Shown here one piece after another: positions 22,699-30,987 of a stretch of 50,034 bases of DNA. The translations under genes and the position numbers were made by a program. Below the pieces are notes generated by a model, which was not told the DNA's origin, searched no databases, and saw only the letters and a list, made by a program, of their open reading frames with translations. Origin of the DNA: a virus. The stretch covers positions 1 to 50,034 of the IMG/VR virus record IMGVR_UViG_3300043466_003213; one strand, 5' to 3'. Every line of letters starts with the position of its first letter. Position 1 is the stretch's first letter.

Positions 22699-23508
22699 TC
22701 AGCCAAACATCGCTTTCCATGTCTTAGGGCCAACTTTTGTCCCCTTGCCGAGTCCGTTTGCTTCACGCCACGCGGAAACTGCTTGCCCTGTTTTTGGTCC
22801 AAAGTCACCGTCAGCTTTTGCTCCGACCTTTGCTTGAACGAGTTTTACAGCCTCACCCTTTGAGCCAACATCAAGATCCCCAGGGAACGCTGGGCCAGCG
22901 GCTGGTGCAGGTGCAGGAGCGGCTGGGCGGCCAGCGTTTGGTGCTGTGGCGGGATTGGGCTTGATTATTTGCTTACCGCTTTTTACAACGTCTCCAGGAG
23001 CTGGAAGTGCATTCCATGCTGCTTGCAATTTTGCTGGATCGTTTGCCATTTCAGGAGACAGTTCGAAGTGTAGCCACTTTCCGCCGGGTGTCCCAGCGTT
23101 GTTTTTTTCGTCATAAATTTTGACGCCGGCAAGTCCTTCGCCACGGCTGCAACGGTAGCCAGCGCCCCAAGGCTTACCAGGTCCGCTGCCGTCTGGGTCA
23201 AACGCATAGTCATGGATTTCTTCAATACCAAGTTCTTTGCTGTATTGCAAGCACCACTCCCACGCTTGAACAGCTGCCTTACGATCTTTGTAACCGAGGT
23301 CACATGCACGTCCTGTGGCGTGAACCGATAAGTACTTTGGATTGTTTGGATCGGCTTTTGCAGCCGCGTTATTCATGCGACGATTTGAAAAGCTTCCAAG
23401 ATCGCTGAATCCCCAACGCTTACGCGCTAAGTCCATGAATAGCTTTAGCCCAGGCTTTGCGCCATTCTTGCTAAGTCCGTCCGAGTTTCCAGTGTATTTA
23501 CGTGGCAT
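22699..23508 (-). CDS. Endolysin: M15-type peptidase plus peptidoglycan-binding domain
   Basis: 269 residues from ATG 23508 (MPRKYTGNSDG), with GGAG 6 nt upstream; a longer frame to 23568 lacks one. Residues 20-155 carry the M15/VanY-extensin zinc motif: H63-x6-D70 (SVHATGRACD) and H147-x-E149 (WLHFEL), expected to cut peptide cross-links. A Pro/Ala linker (165-205) leads to a C-terminal peptidoglycan-binding domain (VKLVQAKVGAKADGDFGPKT). Lack of a signal peptide fits holin-dependent release. First gene of the lysis cassette. Confidence 0.9.
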   Translation of the reverse strand: MPRKYTGNSDGLSKNGAKPGLKLFMDLARKRWGFSDLGSFSNRRMNNAAAKADPNNPKYLSVHATGRACDLGYKDRKAAVQAWEWCLQYSKELGIEEIHDYAFDPDGSGPGKPWGAGYRCSRGEGLAGVKIYDEKNNAGTPGGKWLHFELSPEMANDPAKLQAAWNALPAPGDVVKSGKQIIKPNPATAPNAGRPAAPAPAPAAGPAFPGDLDVGSKGEAVKLVQAKVGAKADGDFGPKTGQAVSAWREANGLGKGTKVGPKTWKAMFG

Positions 23509-23596
23509 GTCATACTCCATATAGGGAAGGTGAATATTTAGAACATTATAGTTCAAATTCAAGGCCACTATTCTGGCCTATGAGCTGGAATTGATG

Positions 23597-23608
23597 TAGA
23601 ATAACGGA
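23597..23608 (+). promoter_or_regulatory. Possible leaderless promoter
   Basis: TAGAAT (23597-23602) ends 6 nt before the GTG of the methyltransferase gene, so transcription could begin at or next to the start codon. There is no usable Shine-Dalgarno site. Leaderless mRNAs are common in Actinobacteria. No convincing -35 is seen. Confidence 0.35.
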
Positions 23609-24418
23609 GTGAGATCAAAACCGTATTTAGGAATTACCCAGACCGTTTTGGATGTCGTCAAGCCTTTATTAGACCACGGTGACTCGTATCATAAAGTTCA
23701 CAAGGCCCGGCTTGCAAGAACCGCCCACATTGTAAGTGACCTGGTGGCGGAGGCCGGCGAAGGGTGCAAGGTTCTTGAGCTTGGCACCAGCGGATTTCTT
23801 CCAGTAACGCTAAAGTCACTTTTTCCGAGCGTAGCTATTGATGTAACTGAATACGAAAAGTCAGAAGACAGTAATGAAGTTTCTGTCAAACAAAAAGATG
23901 TTGGGATTGCTGACAAGACTGTGACCGTTACAACGTTTGGTTTGGATCTTGAGTATGGCACTTTGCCAGTGGACAATGAAACCTATGACATTGTTATTTG
24001 CTGTGAAGTTCTTGAGCATATGGAAATTGACCCAATGTTTATGCTCGCTGAAGTAAATAGAGTTTTGAAGACTGGCGGAAAGCTTATGCTAACAACGCCA
24101 AACATTCTTAGCAGTCGTGCAATTACAAAAATGGTTCAAGGCTACGAGCCATACTTTTTTATGCAGTATCATAAGAGTAGAGAGTACAACCGACATAACT
24201 ACGAGTACTCTGCAAAAGGGTTATGGGCTATCTTAAAGTGCGCTGGGTTTGATCCAACAGTGTGGACAGAAGATTTATTTGAAGATTCGCTTCCGCATAC
24301 TGTTGACATGTTGAACTATCATGGTTTTAAGATTGCTAACACTGGAGATAATCTTTTATCTATTGCGCCAAAGATTTCTGGTGTAGTTGAGAGGCACCCT
24401 CGTGGTCTCTACGTTTAA
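23609..24418 (+). CDS. Class I SAM-dependent methyltransferase
   Basis: 269 residues, GTG start. Motif I is CKVLELGTSGF (about 48-58), the acidic TEYEKSE follows, then YDIVICCEVLEHMEIDP (post-I/II) and a Methyltransf_11/23-type NRVLKTGGKLMLTTPN. The target is unknown; a C-terminal 100 residues with Tyr/His-rich HNYEYSAKGLW resemble methyltransferases of glycan or lipid pathways. The 3' end overlaps the next gene, a GH130-like protein, by 17 bp, suggesting a shared glycan-related task. Confidence 0.85.
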   Translation: MRSKPYLGITQTVLDVVKPLLDHGDSYHKVHKARLARTAHIVSDLVAEAGEGCKVLELGTSGFLPVTLKSLFPSVAIDVTEYEKSEDSNEVSVKQKDVGIADKTVTVTTFGLDLEYGTLPVDNETYDIVICCEVLEHMEIDPMFMLAEVNRVLKTGGKLMLTTPNILSSRAITKMVQGYEPYFFMQYHKSREYNRHNYEYSAKGLWAILKCAGFDPTVWTEDLFEDSLPHTVDMLNYHGFKIANTGDNLLSIAPKISGVVERHPRGLYV

Positions 24419-25331
24419 AGAATTAGGCGGAACAACACAACAAGTTCGCCGTCTCGTAGACAAAGACGTTAAGACATGGAGTGCGTTTAATCCGTCAATT
24501 GGCATTTCAGACAAAGGAAATCTTGCAGTTGCAATTCGCTCGAGCAATTACGTGATTCTTGAGCATGGCGAGTTAAGCATTACTACAAGCGGAGCAATTA
24601 AAAACCAAGTGTGGTTCTCTGAAATGAATGATCAGTTTGAACTAGAAAACTTGCGAAAGCTTGACTTTTCAGCCGCAAGTATTAAAGTAGAAAGAGGAGT
24701 CGAAGACCCTAAACTACTTTGGAGAGACGGAAGATGGATTTTCACTGGAGTATTTCTTGAGCGTGATACGCCTGTTGCGCGAAACTGTGTCTGCTATCCT
24801 GACAAGAAAATGACAAAGGTTGAAAAGATTGAGCTGCTTCCTGGGATTGATGCTGGACGCCCTGAGAAAAACTGGATGACCGCGTACAAAAAACCAGAAA
24901 ACTTTGATTACATTTACGACGCAAATGCTGTTGTTGTCGGTGACAAAGTTATTCATACTCTGCGTGACAATAAAAACTTAAATGCGCTACGAGGAAACGC
25001 GCACTTAGTTCCGTACGATAATGGCACATATCTTGGGCTAATGCATCAGCTTAAAATAAAGCGCTTTGACAAAGTTTCACAAACAACTTTTGGTGTAATG
25101 CATCATGTTCACAAGTTTTACACACACGTGTTTATTAGATTTGACGAAAACGGCGCACCTATTGAAATGACCGATCATTTTAAGTTTGACGGAGACGGTA
25201 TTGAGTTTGCAGCCGGATTAATTGAATACGGAAATGACTATGTTATTTCTTATGGTAGAGAAGACATGACATCTCATATAGCAACTATTCCGCAAAAGAA
25301 GGTTCGTCAGTCGCTGAAAAAGCTTGGCTAG
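24402..25331 (+). CDS. GH130-like five-bladed propeller protein (glycosidase/phosphorylase fold)
   Basis: 309 residues from GTG 24402, which has GAGAGG upstream inside the previous gene; a TTG at 24387 is also in frame. Propeller motifs of the GH130/GH43-like clan appear in order: FNPSIGI, VEDPKLLWRDGRW, NWMTAYKKPENFDYIYDAN, GNAHLVPYDNGTYLGLMH and FAAGLIEYGNDYVISYGRED. GH130 enzymes phosphorolyse beta-mannosides; viral relatives may be transferases or binding proteins. Coupled to a methyltransferase gene. Function beyond the fold is uncertain. Confidence 0.65.
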   Translation: MVSTFKELGGTTQQVRRLVDKDVKTWSAFNPSIGISDKGNLAVAIRSSNYVILEHGELSITTSGAIKNQVWFSEMNDQFELENLRKLDFSAASIKVERGVEDPKLLWRDGRWIFTGVFLERDTPVARNCVCYPDKKMTKVEKIELLPGIDAGRPEKNWMTAYKKPENFDYIYDANAVVVGDKVIHTLRDNKNLNALRGNAHLVPYDNGTYLGLMHQLKIKRFDKVSQTTFGVMHHVHKFYTHVFIRFDENGAPIEMTDHFKFDGDGIEFAAGLIEYGNDYVISYGREDMTSHIATIPQKKVRQSLKKLG

Positions 25332-25349
25332 CAAGTATAATGGAAATCT

Positions 25350-26144
25350 ATGCCAGAGGGACACACGATAAGACACTTAGCGACTACTCATTCGTACGGG
25401 TTTGTCGGGACACAGATTAAAGCTATAAGCCCGCAAGGACGATTTGCAGAAGGTGCTGCAAAACTAAATGGTCAGACAATGACTGACACGACTGCGCATG
25501 GCAAACATTTGTTTCTTCATTTTGAAAAAGACATTCTTCATGTTCATCTTGGGCTTTATGGTTGGTTTACTCTTCGCAAGTTTAAGAATCAAGAAACTAA
25601 AGACTCCACTCGCTTGCGCATGTTTAACGATGAGTATGTGTCAGATCTGGCTGGGCCAACAGCATGTGAGCTTATGACTCTTGAGCAAGTGATTGCGAAA
25701 AAAGCTAAACTTGGCCCGGACCCTATTCATGATGACGCAGACCCTGAGCAAGCCTGGGCGAAAATAAGCAAAAGTAAAAAAACAATTGGTGGACTGCTAA
25801 TGGATCAGTCTGTCATTGCTGGCATCGGAAATGTGTATCGTGCAGAAATTCTTTTCTTAAACAATCTTTCTCCATTTATTCCCGGAAAAGATGTGACATA
25901 TGAAAAGTTTCAAAGTATTTGGAAAGATTCTGTAAGTCTTTTGAAGCTTGGCGCAGAAGACGGAAAAATAATAACAGTAGATGAAAAGCATTTACTAATG
26001 CACGGCGTTGAGCTTCATGGTTGTACGCAATACAGTTACGTTTATAAAAGAACAAATAATGCTTGTTTGCTTTGTAATTCTACGATTCTTTCAGATAGTT
26101 TGGATGGACGCACAGTATATTGGTGCCCATCATGTCAGAGCTGA
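25350..26144 (+). CDS. Fpg/Nei-type DNA glycosylase
   Basis: 264 residues starting MPEGHTIRHLA: after Met removal Pro is the N-terminal catalytic nucleophile, and Glu 3 is the conserved acid. The H2TH region is present (IHDDADPEQAW ... GLLMDQSVIAGIGNVYRAEILF), and the C-terminus is a zinc finger (CTQYSYVYKRTNNACLLC ... CPSC). MPEGHT is typical of the actinobacterial Nei2/endonuclease VIII branch. It removes oxidised bases and cleaves the AP site. Phage copies are unusual; it may protect or edit phage DNA. Confidence 0.9.
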   Translation: MPEGHTIRHLATTHSYGFVGTQIKAISPQGRFAEGAAKLNGQTMTDTTAHGKHLFLHFEKDILHVHLGLYGWFTLRKFKNQETKDSTRLRMFNDEYVSDLAGPTACELMTLEQVIAKKAKLGPDPIHDDADPEQAWAKISKSKKTIGGLLMDQSVIAGIGNVYRAEILFLNNLSPFIPGKDVTYEKFQSIWKDSVSLLKLGAEDGKIITVDEKHLLMHGVELHGCTQYSYVYKRTNNACLLCNSTILSDSLDGRTVYWCPSCQS

Positions 26145-26344
26145 TAGAAGAACAATTAAACGTAAACGCTGACGGCGACCACGACAAGTTTGCACACTAC
26201 GTAGATAGAGACGAAGTGATGGAAGCATTTGTGTATGGAACTCCAGTTATGGCGCTATGTGGCAAGATATGGGTGCCTTCACGTGACGGGGAAAACTTTA
26301 AGCTCTGCCCAACTTGCGAAGAAATCTATAGCGAATTACGTTGA
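26132..26344 (+). CDS. DUF3039-like zinc protein
   Basis: 70 residues from ATG 26132, overlapping the glycosylase gene by 13 bp. The block HYVDRDEVMEAFVYGTPVMA then LCGKIWVPSRDGENFKLCPTCEEIYSEL matches the actinobacterial DUF3039 pattern, with a C...CPxC zinc-ribbon-like site. DUF3039 proteins are small, conserved in Actinobacteria and of unknown function. It supports an actinobacterial source for part of this operon. Confidence 0.75.
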   Translation: MSELIEEQLNVNADGDHDKFAHYVDRDEVMEAFVYGTPVMALCGKIWVPSRDGENFKLCPTCEEIYSELR

Positions 26345-26366
26345 CAGCGTAATTGCCAAGTATAAT
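26341..26366 (+). promoter_or_regulatory. Possible promoter for the ribonucleotide reductase gene
   Basis: TTGACA (26341-26346) and TATAAT (26361-26366) are both perfect boxes but only 14 bp apart, so activity may depend on an activator or only on the -10. It lies at the end of the DUF3039-like gene and 47 bp upstream of the GTG at 26414. Confidence 0.45.
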
Positions 26367-26413
26367 TTTCTTTCTAATCATTTATCAAACACTTTAAGTC
26401 GGGAGTTCTCACC

Positions 26414-28462
26414 GTGTCATCGCTATTCTCATTTCGTATCAACGACGACTTTGTATCGGGGTACAGAGATAAGAAAGCGCCATTTGGATATCGCGATGCT
26501 GGCGGAAACTCTGTTGGAGAAATTACATTTCTTCGCACGTACTCTCGCTTAAAAGAAGACGGCACCAAAGAAACATGGTCTGACGTTTGTGAACGAGTCA
26601 TCAACGGAATGTACTCGCTGCAAAAAGATCATTGCAAAACAAATCGTCTTCCTTGGAATGATGCAAAGGCCCAGGCAAGCGCCAAGGAGGCGTTCGACAG
26701 ATTGTTTAATCTGAAATGGACACCTCCGGGGCGCGGCCTTTGGGTTATGGGTACGCCGCTTGTTAATACACAGAAAAACTCTGCTGCTTTGCAAAACTGT
26801 GCGTTTGTTTCAACTGTTGAAATGACAAAGAACAATCCAGCAAAACCATTTGCGTTTCTTATGGAAGCATCAATGCTTGGTGTTGGTGTTGGTTTTGATG
26901 ACAAGGGCGCAGACAAAGACTTTACGATTTACAAGCCACTTGCTGATAAGAAAACTACACAAGTTATCCCAGACACTCGCGAAGGCTGGGTGCAATCAGT
27001 AAATGATTTGATTAACTCTTATTTAAAGCCAGAACAAAGCGCTCTTGAATTTGACTATTCACTTGTTCGTCTTGCTGGTGAGCCAATCAAGACATTCGGT
27101 GGCACTGCCGCTGGCCCTGAGCCCTTAGTTAAATTGCATGAGCACGTTCGTAGAATCTTTACAGGACGTGACGGACAAAAACTTTCGCGCGTAGATATTG
27201 CTGACATTGGAAACCTCATCGGAGTATGTGTTGTCTCTGGAAACGTACGACGTTCTGCTGAGCTTTTGCTTGGGCGTTTGGACGATGAAAACTTTTTGAA
27301 CTTAAAAAACTCTGCTGTATTTCCTGAGCGCAACTCTTACGATGCAAGCGCACCGGGTTGGGGCTGGATGTCAAACAACTCTGTTGAGACCAAAGTTGGT
27401 GAAGACCTTTCAGCAATTGTTGAAGGCATTGCATTAAACGGAGAGCCTGGTGTTATTTGGTTGGATGTTTCGCGCAAGTATGGTCGTCTTGCTGATCCAG
27501 CAAACAATAAAGACTGGCGCGTTGCTGGTTACAACCCATGCGCAGAACAATCACTTGAGTCATACGAGTGCTGTACGCTTGTTGAAACATATCTAAACCG
27601 TCACGAAAATCTTGAGGACTACAAGCGCACACTTAAGTTTGCTTACTTGTATGCAAAGACAGTGACACTGCTTCCAACACACTGGGAAGAAACAAACGCA
27701 ATTATGCAGCGTAACCGACGCATTGGCACATCGATGTCTGGCGTTGCTAACTTTGCTGACAAAGTTGGACTGCCTGTTTTGCGTGAGTGGATGGACACTG
27801 GCTACAATACAGTTAAGAGCTACGACGTTACATATTCAGAGTGGCTTGGTATTCGTGAATCAATCAAGATGACAACTGTTAAACCTTCGGGAACAGTTTC
27901 TATTCTTGCTGGAGAGTCTCCTGGAGTTCACTGGACACCAGGCGGAAAGTTCTTTAACCGAGCAATTCGTTTTTCAAACGAAGATCCAATGCTTCCTTTG
28001 TTCAAAATGGCTAATTACCGAGTTGAACCAGCATCTGAATCTCCAGAAACTACAAGCGTAGTGTTCTTTCCAATTAAGTCAGATGCCGAGCGTGCAGAAC
28101 GAGACGTAACAATCTTTGAAAAAATGTCGCTTGCTGCTGTTGCGCAGCGCTATTGGTCAGACAACTCAGTATCTGTAACGATTTCATTTGACCCTGATTC
28201 TGAGTCTGAGCATGTTGGAACAGTTTTGCACATGTATGACGGGCAACTCAAGACAGTGTCATTTTTGCCTTCAGGCAATATGACATATCCTCAAATGCCA
28301 TACACACAGATTACTGAAGAAGAATACACGCAAGGCACAATGGAATTGTTCCCAATTGACTTTTCTGGTGTTTACGCTGGTATGGCAGCCGATGCAATTG
28401 GTGAAGCATACTGCACCACTGATGCTTGCGAAATTAAATTTGTAAGTGAGAACAACAAATAA
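26414..28462 (+). CDS. nrdJ: Adenosylcobalamin-dependent (class II) ribonucleotide reductase
   Basis: 682 residues, GTG start with GGGAG 8 nt upstream. It resembles the monomeric ribonucleoside-triphosphate reductases: WTPPGRGLWVMGT near 115, substrate-site Cys in LQNCAFVST, the catalytic NPCAE block (N374, C376, E378), the second disulfide Cys shortly after (YECCTLVETY), KPSGT, and the C-terminal shuttle pair CTTDAC. All essential residues are present. It makes dNTPs without oxygen dependence, but needs host vitamin B12. A WhiB gene starts 1 bp after its stop. Confidence 0.93.
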   Translation: MSSLFSFRINDDFVSGYRDKKAPFGYRDAGGNSVGEITFLRTYSRLKEDGTKETWSDVCERVINGMYSLQKDHCKTNRLPWNDAKAQASAKEAFDRLFNLKWTPPGRGLWVMGTPLVNTQKNSAALQNCAFVSTVEMTKNNPAKPFAFLMEASMLGVGVGFDDKGADKDFTIYKPLADKKTTQVIPDTREGWVQSVNDLINSYLKPEQSALEFDYSLVRLAGEPIKTFGGTAAGPEPLVKLHEHVRRIFTGRDGQKLSRVDIADIGNLIGVCVVSGNVRRSAELLLGRLDDENFLNLKNSAVFPERNSYDASAPGWGWMSNNSVETKVGEDLSAIVEGIALNGEPGVIWLDVSRKYGRLADPANNKDWRVAGYNPCAEQSLESYECCTLVETYLNRHENLEDYKRTLKFAYLYAKTVTLLPTHWEETNAIMQRNRRIGTSMSGVANFADKVGLPVLREWMDTGYNTVKSYDVTYSEWLGIRESIKMTTVKPSGTVSILAGESPGVHWTPGGKFFNRAIRFSNEDPMLPLFKMANYRVEPASESPETTSVVFFPIKSDAERAERDVTIFEKMSLAAVAQRYWSDNSVSVTISFDPDSESEHVGTVLHMYDGQLKTVSFLPSGNMTYPQMPYTQITEEEYTQGTMELFPIDFSGVYAGMAADAIGEAYCTTDACEIKFVSENNK

Positions 28463-28463
28463 T

Positions 28464-28778
28464 ATGAAAAAGTTTCTTTCTCAGGAAGAGATTAGTTGGA
28501 TTGAACAAGCAAAATGCAAAGGGCAAACTGAGTTATTTTTCGGTCAAATGAAAGAAAAGTCTTGGATTCGCGCTCGCCGCGAAGCTGCTGCCATTTCTAT
28601 ATGTGGCTCTTGTACTGTAATGTACCAGTGCAGACAGTACGCTCGTGAAAATCATGAGCTAGGCGTCTGGGGTGGTGAAACAGAAGACGAGAGGTACCAC
28701 GGCGGTTTTCTTAAAGATCCCAATGTGTCACGAAGGAATAAGCAACGCGTAAGACGGGAAAAAATGGCCGGCCTTTAA
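28464..28778 (+). CDS. WhiB-family Fe-S transcription regulator
   Basis: 104 residues from ATG 28464, right after the RNR stop. The four cluster cysteines C18, C47, C50 and C56 (CGSCTVMYQC) and the GVWGG turn (67-71) are intact, followed by a basic C-terminal tail. WhiB proteins are restricted to Actinobacteria and their phages; they bind a [4Fe-4S] cluster and the host principal sigma factor. Phage copies can act as repressors of host whiB genes. A second WhiB is encoded at 30495. Confidence 0.93.
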   Translation: MKKFLSQEEISWIEQAKCKGQTELFFGQMKEKSWIRARREAAAISICGSCTVMYQCRQYARENHELGVWGGETEDERYHGGFLKDPNVSRRNKQRVRREKMAGL

Positions 28779-28827
28779 TAAAGGCTAGAATACTTTTAGG
28801 GAGAGGGCTACCTTACAAGGAGCTCTC

Positions 28828-30225
28828 GTGCAAAGTAAAAAAGTATTGTCTCGCGTATTTATCGCCGCGGGGTTGTTTATTGGCGCATCTGCCTTTACAA
28901 TTAAGCCATCTACAGTTGGGCCAGACTTTCTCAAAAGCGGTGCTGTAAGCGCTGTAGCCGGCGGGCCGATCGTTCTTGACGGAATGGACCCGGTTTGCCA
29001 CTCTGGCTATGAAGGCACTGGCGGATACATTGCCCAGGTCTTGAAGCGAGCACATGATGGCGCCAATAATCTAAACAATGGCAAAATCGCAATCCTTGGC
29101 GCACAAGGGGCTACAAACTCTTGTGGCGGAAACTGGAATACGCTTCTTTCCACGCAGTATCTTGCGTTGTTTAGCACGCAACCGGCTGTTGATTTTTACA
29201 ATACAGAAGCGTCAGTAGTTACTTTCTTTGACTCTGTTATTTTTGCAGATACTCCAGCTGTCATTTGGCTACCAGATAACTGGAGTCGCTCGTCACAAGT
29301 AGAAAGCGTTTTTACTGCTAACGCTGAAAAGATTGCAGACTTTGTAAACTCCGGTGGAGCATTATTTGCCAACATGGGTTCGTATGGCTGGCTAACTGCG
29401 TTGCTGCCAAGCGCTGTCTATAATAACGGTGGATGTAACGGTGGGCCTGACGCCACAGCCGATGGTATTGCAGACTTTGAATTGACAAACACAATTGTTG
29501 CTGCCTGCTGGCATGGGTTCTTCACTGGTGACGTTGGGACATTAAAAGTTCTTGTTGACTACCCGTACCCAACCGCATCGGACACTCGCAAGGCAGTGTC
29601 TATTGGCGGCGGAAGTGTCTCATTACCGAGCTCGTTTACGCTTGCAATTTCCCCAGCCAGTCCTCGAGCTGGAGAAGATCTTGTAATTACCGCTACTGCA
29701 CAAACACTCGCCGGCGTCCCACAAGCGGGCGTAGTGGTCACAGTAACAGTAAGCAGCGGCCCTGATGCTGGCCAAACATTGACTGCAACAACTGACTCAA
29801 ATGGTATTGCAACAATTACAGTTCGCACAAATACAACTGGAACTGCAGTGTACACGGCAACAGCAACAGTTAATGGCGTAGCAAAGACAGTGTCCGCGAC
29901 AGTCGAGTGGGCTGAACCAACTACTACTACTGGGGCGCCTACCACTACTACTGGGGCGCCTACCACTACTACTGAGGCACCAGCACCAGCACCAACTACT
30001 ACTGAGGCACCAGCCGTTGCGCCCGCTCCTACGGTTACTGAGCCGCCTGTGACGGTGACAACAGACGCCATTGTATTGCATGACCATTCAACACATGACC
30101 ATGGGCCAAAGCTCCCAACATCAGGGTCAAGTAACGCACGAATCATGCTCTGGATTTCAGCGCTATTGATTGCAATTGGCTTGCATCTTTCGACATTAAA
30201 TAAACTTGCGAGTCGCAGAAAGTAA
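28828..30225 (+). CDS. Secreted surface protein with Ig-like domain and LPxTG-like anchor
   Basis: 465 residues, GTG start with AAGGAG upstream. Signal peptide about 1-30 (KKVLSRVFIAAGLFIGASAF). Residues 48-250 form an unrecognised domain with four Cys (VCHSG, NSCGG, NGGCNGG, AACWHG). Residues 255-360 form a bacterial Ig-like domain (LAISPASPRAGEDLVITATA ... DSNGIATITVRT). A TTTTGAP-type Thr/Pro repeat stalk follows (about 365-410), then HDHSTHDHG and a cell-wall sorting signal: LPTSGS, hydrophobic helix MLWISALLIAIGLHL, and basic tail RRK. It is predicted to be displayed on the infected cell. Flanked by two whiB genes. Confidence 0.8.
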   Translation: MQSKKVLSRVFIAAGLFIGASAFTIKPSTVGPDFLKSGAVSAVAGGPIVLDGMDPVCHSGYEGTGGYIAQVLKRAHDGANNLNNGKIAILGAQGATNSCGGNWNTLLSTQYLALFSTQPAVDFYNTEASVVTFFDSVIFADTPAVIWLPDNWSRSSQVESVFTANAEKIADFVNSGGALFANMGSYGWLTALLPSAVYNNGGCNGGPDATADGIADFELTNTIVAACWHGFFTGDVGTLKVLVDYPYPTASDTRKAVSIGGGSVSLPSSFTLAISPASPRAGEDLVITATAQTLAGVPQAGVVVTVTVSSGPDAGQTLTATTDSNGIATITVRTNTTGTAVYTATATVNGVAKTVSATVEWAEPTTTTGAPTTTTGAPTTTTEAPAPAPTTTEAPAVAPAPTVTEPPVTVTTDAIVLHDHSTHDHGPKLPTSGSSNARIMLWISALLIAIGLHLSTLNKLASRRK

Positions 30226-30242
30226 CGCAAAGGAAGTATAAA

Positions 30243-30482
30243 ATGGAACAAGTAAAACAAATCACATGGAGAATTGTTGCTACATTTGCAGCGACAGGTC
30301 TTAGTGTTGTGGGGGCTGGCGCAATTGTCGATGTTCCACTAATTAAAGCTGTCTTGATGGCTGGAATTGGCGGAGTCGCTTTTGTTATTGAAGGTCTTGC
30401 ACGCGCGTACATGGACGATGGTAAGCTTACAACACAAGAGATCAATGACGTCTTCCGAAAGGTTGACAAAAAGAAAGACTAA
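30243..30482 (+). CDS. Small two-helix membrane protein, holin-like
   Basis: 79 residues with AAGGAAG upstream. Two hydrophobic helices (about 10-29 IVATFAATGLSVVGAGAIVD and 34-52 AVLMAGIGGVAFVIEGLARA) are joined by a short turn, and the tail is charged (DGKLTTQEINDVFRKVDKKKD). This is class II holin-like topology. It lies away from the endolysin at 22.7 kb, so a role in membrane insertion of the preceding surface protein or as an alternative holin cannot be excluded. Confidence 0.6.
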   Translation: MEQVKQITWRIVATFAATGLSVVGAGAIVDVPLIKAVLMAGIGGVAFVIEGLARAYMDDGKLTTQEINDVFRKVDKKKD

Positions 30483-30494
30483 CAGGGAGGCATT

Positions 30495-30797
30495 TTGACA
30501 CTCAATTGCGATTGGATGTCGGAAGCTATTTGCAAAGGCAAAACTTCATTGTTTTTTATGCCTTACAAAGAGACAGTAAGGCAAAGAAGAATACGAGAGT
30601 CCGCTGCTAAAGTTATTTGTAATCAGTGTCCCGTAATGCACGAGTGTAAATCTTACGCTCGTGATGCTAATGAACTTGGTATTTGGGGCGGGGAAACTGA
30701 AGAAGAAAGATACTTCGGCGGATATCTCGATAACCCTGTTACAAATAAGTACTTTGCACGCAGAGTCAGAATTGAGCGCAATAGGCTATCTAACTAG
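30495..30797 (+). CDS. Second WhiB-family regulator
   Basis: 100 residues from TTG 30495, with GGGAGG 4 nt upstream; ATG 30516 is an alternative but leaves the first Cys only six residues from the start. Cluster cysteines C13, C42, C45 and C51 (CNQCPVMHEC) and GIWGG (62-66) are present, with the GGETEEERYFGGYL block shared with the 28464 protein, which indicates a duplication or common source. It converges with the leftward gene at 30790 (8-bp overlap). Confidence 0.92.
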   Translation: MTLNCDWMSEAICKGKTSLFFMPYKETVRQRRIRESAAKVICNQCPVMHECKSYARDANELGIWGGETEEERYFGGYLDNPVTNKYFARRVRIERNRLSN

Positions 30798-30987
30798 TTA
30801 GCGCTTCGTACATTCGCGCTGCTTTGCACCAGCTACAGTTGCTTTTATACAGACCGCTTTCAGCATAGTGCTCGCAAGGGATTGCGCCTAGTCCAAATAC
30901 TATGTCAGCAATTGCTCGATAGTCGCTGTAGTCTTTTGCGTGAAGCGCATTGTGCATGGCTTTTTTCATTTCATCAAAGTCTACCAT
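30790..30987 (-). CDS. Small Cys-containing protein of unknown function
   Basis: 65 residues from ATG 30987 (MVDFDEMKKAMHNALHAKDYSDY), with AGGA upstream. A longer frame to 31080 passes through the tiny gene described next and is not preferred. Cys at AIPCEHYAE and NCSWCKAARMYE may bind metal. The ATG overlaps the upstream TAA (TAATG), so the gene is coupled to it. No family recognised. Confidence 0.65.
   Translation of the reverse strand: MVDFDEMKKAMHNALHAKDYSDYRAIADIVFGLGAIPCEHYAESGLYKSNCSWCKAARMYEALTS

Noticed and set aside
29559-30260. A 233-codon minus-strand frame over the surface protein gene
   Set aside because: It is the antisense of the Thr/Pro stalk and Ig-like domain; the plus-strand gene has a signal peptide, domains and a sorting signal.
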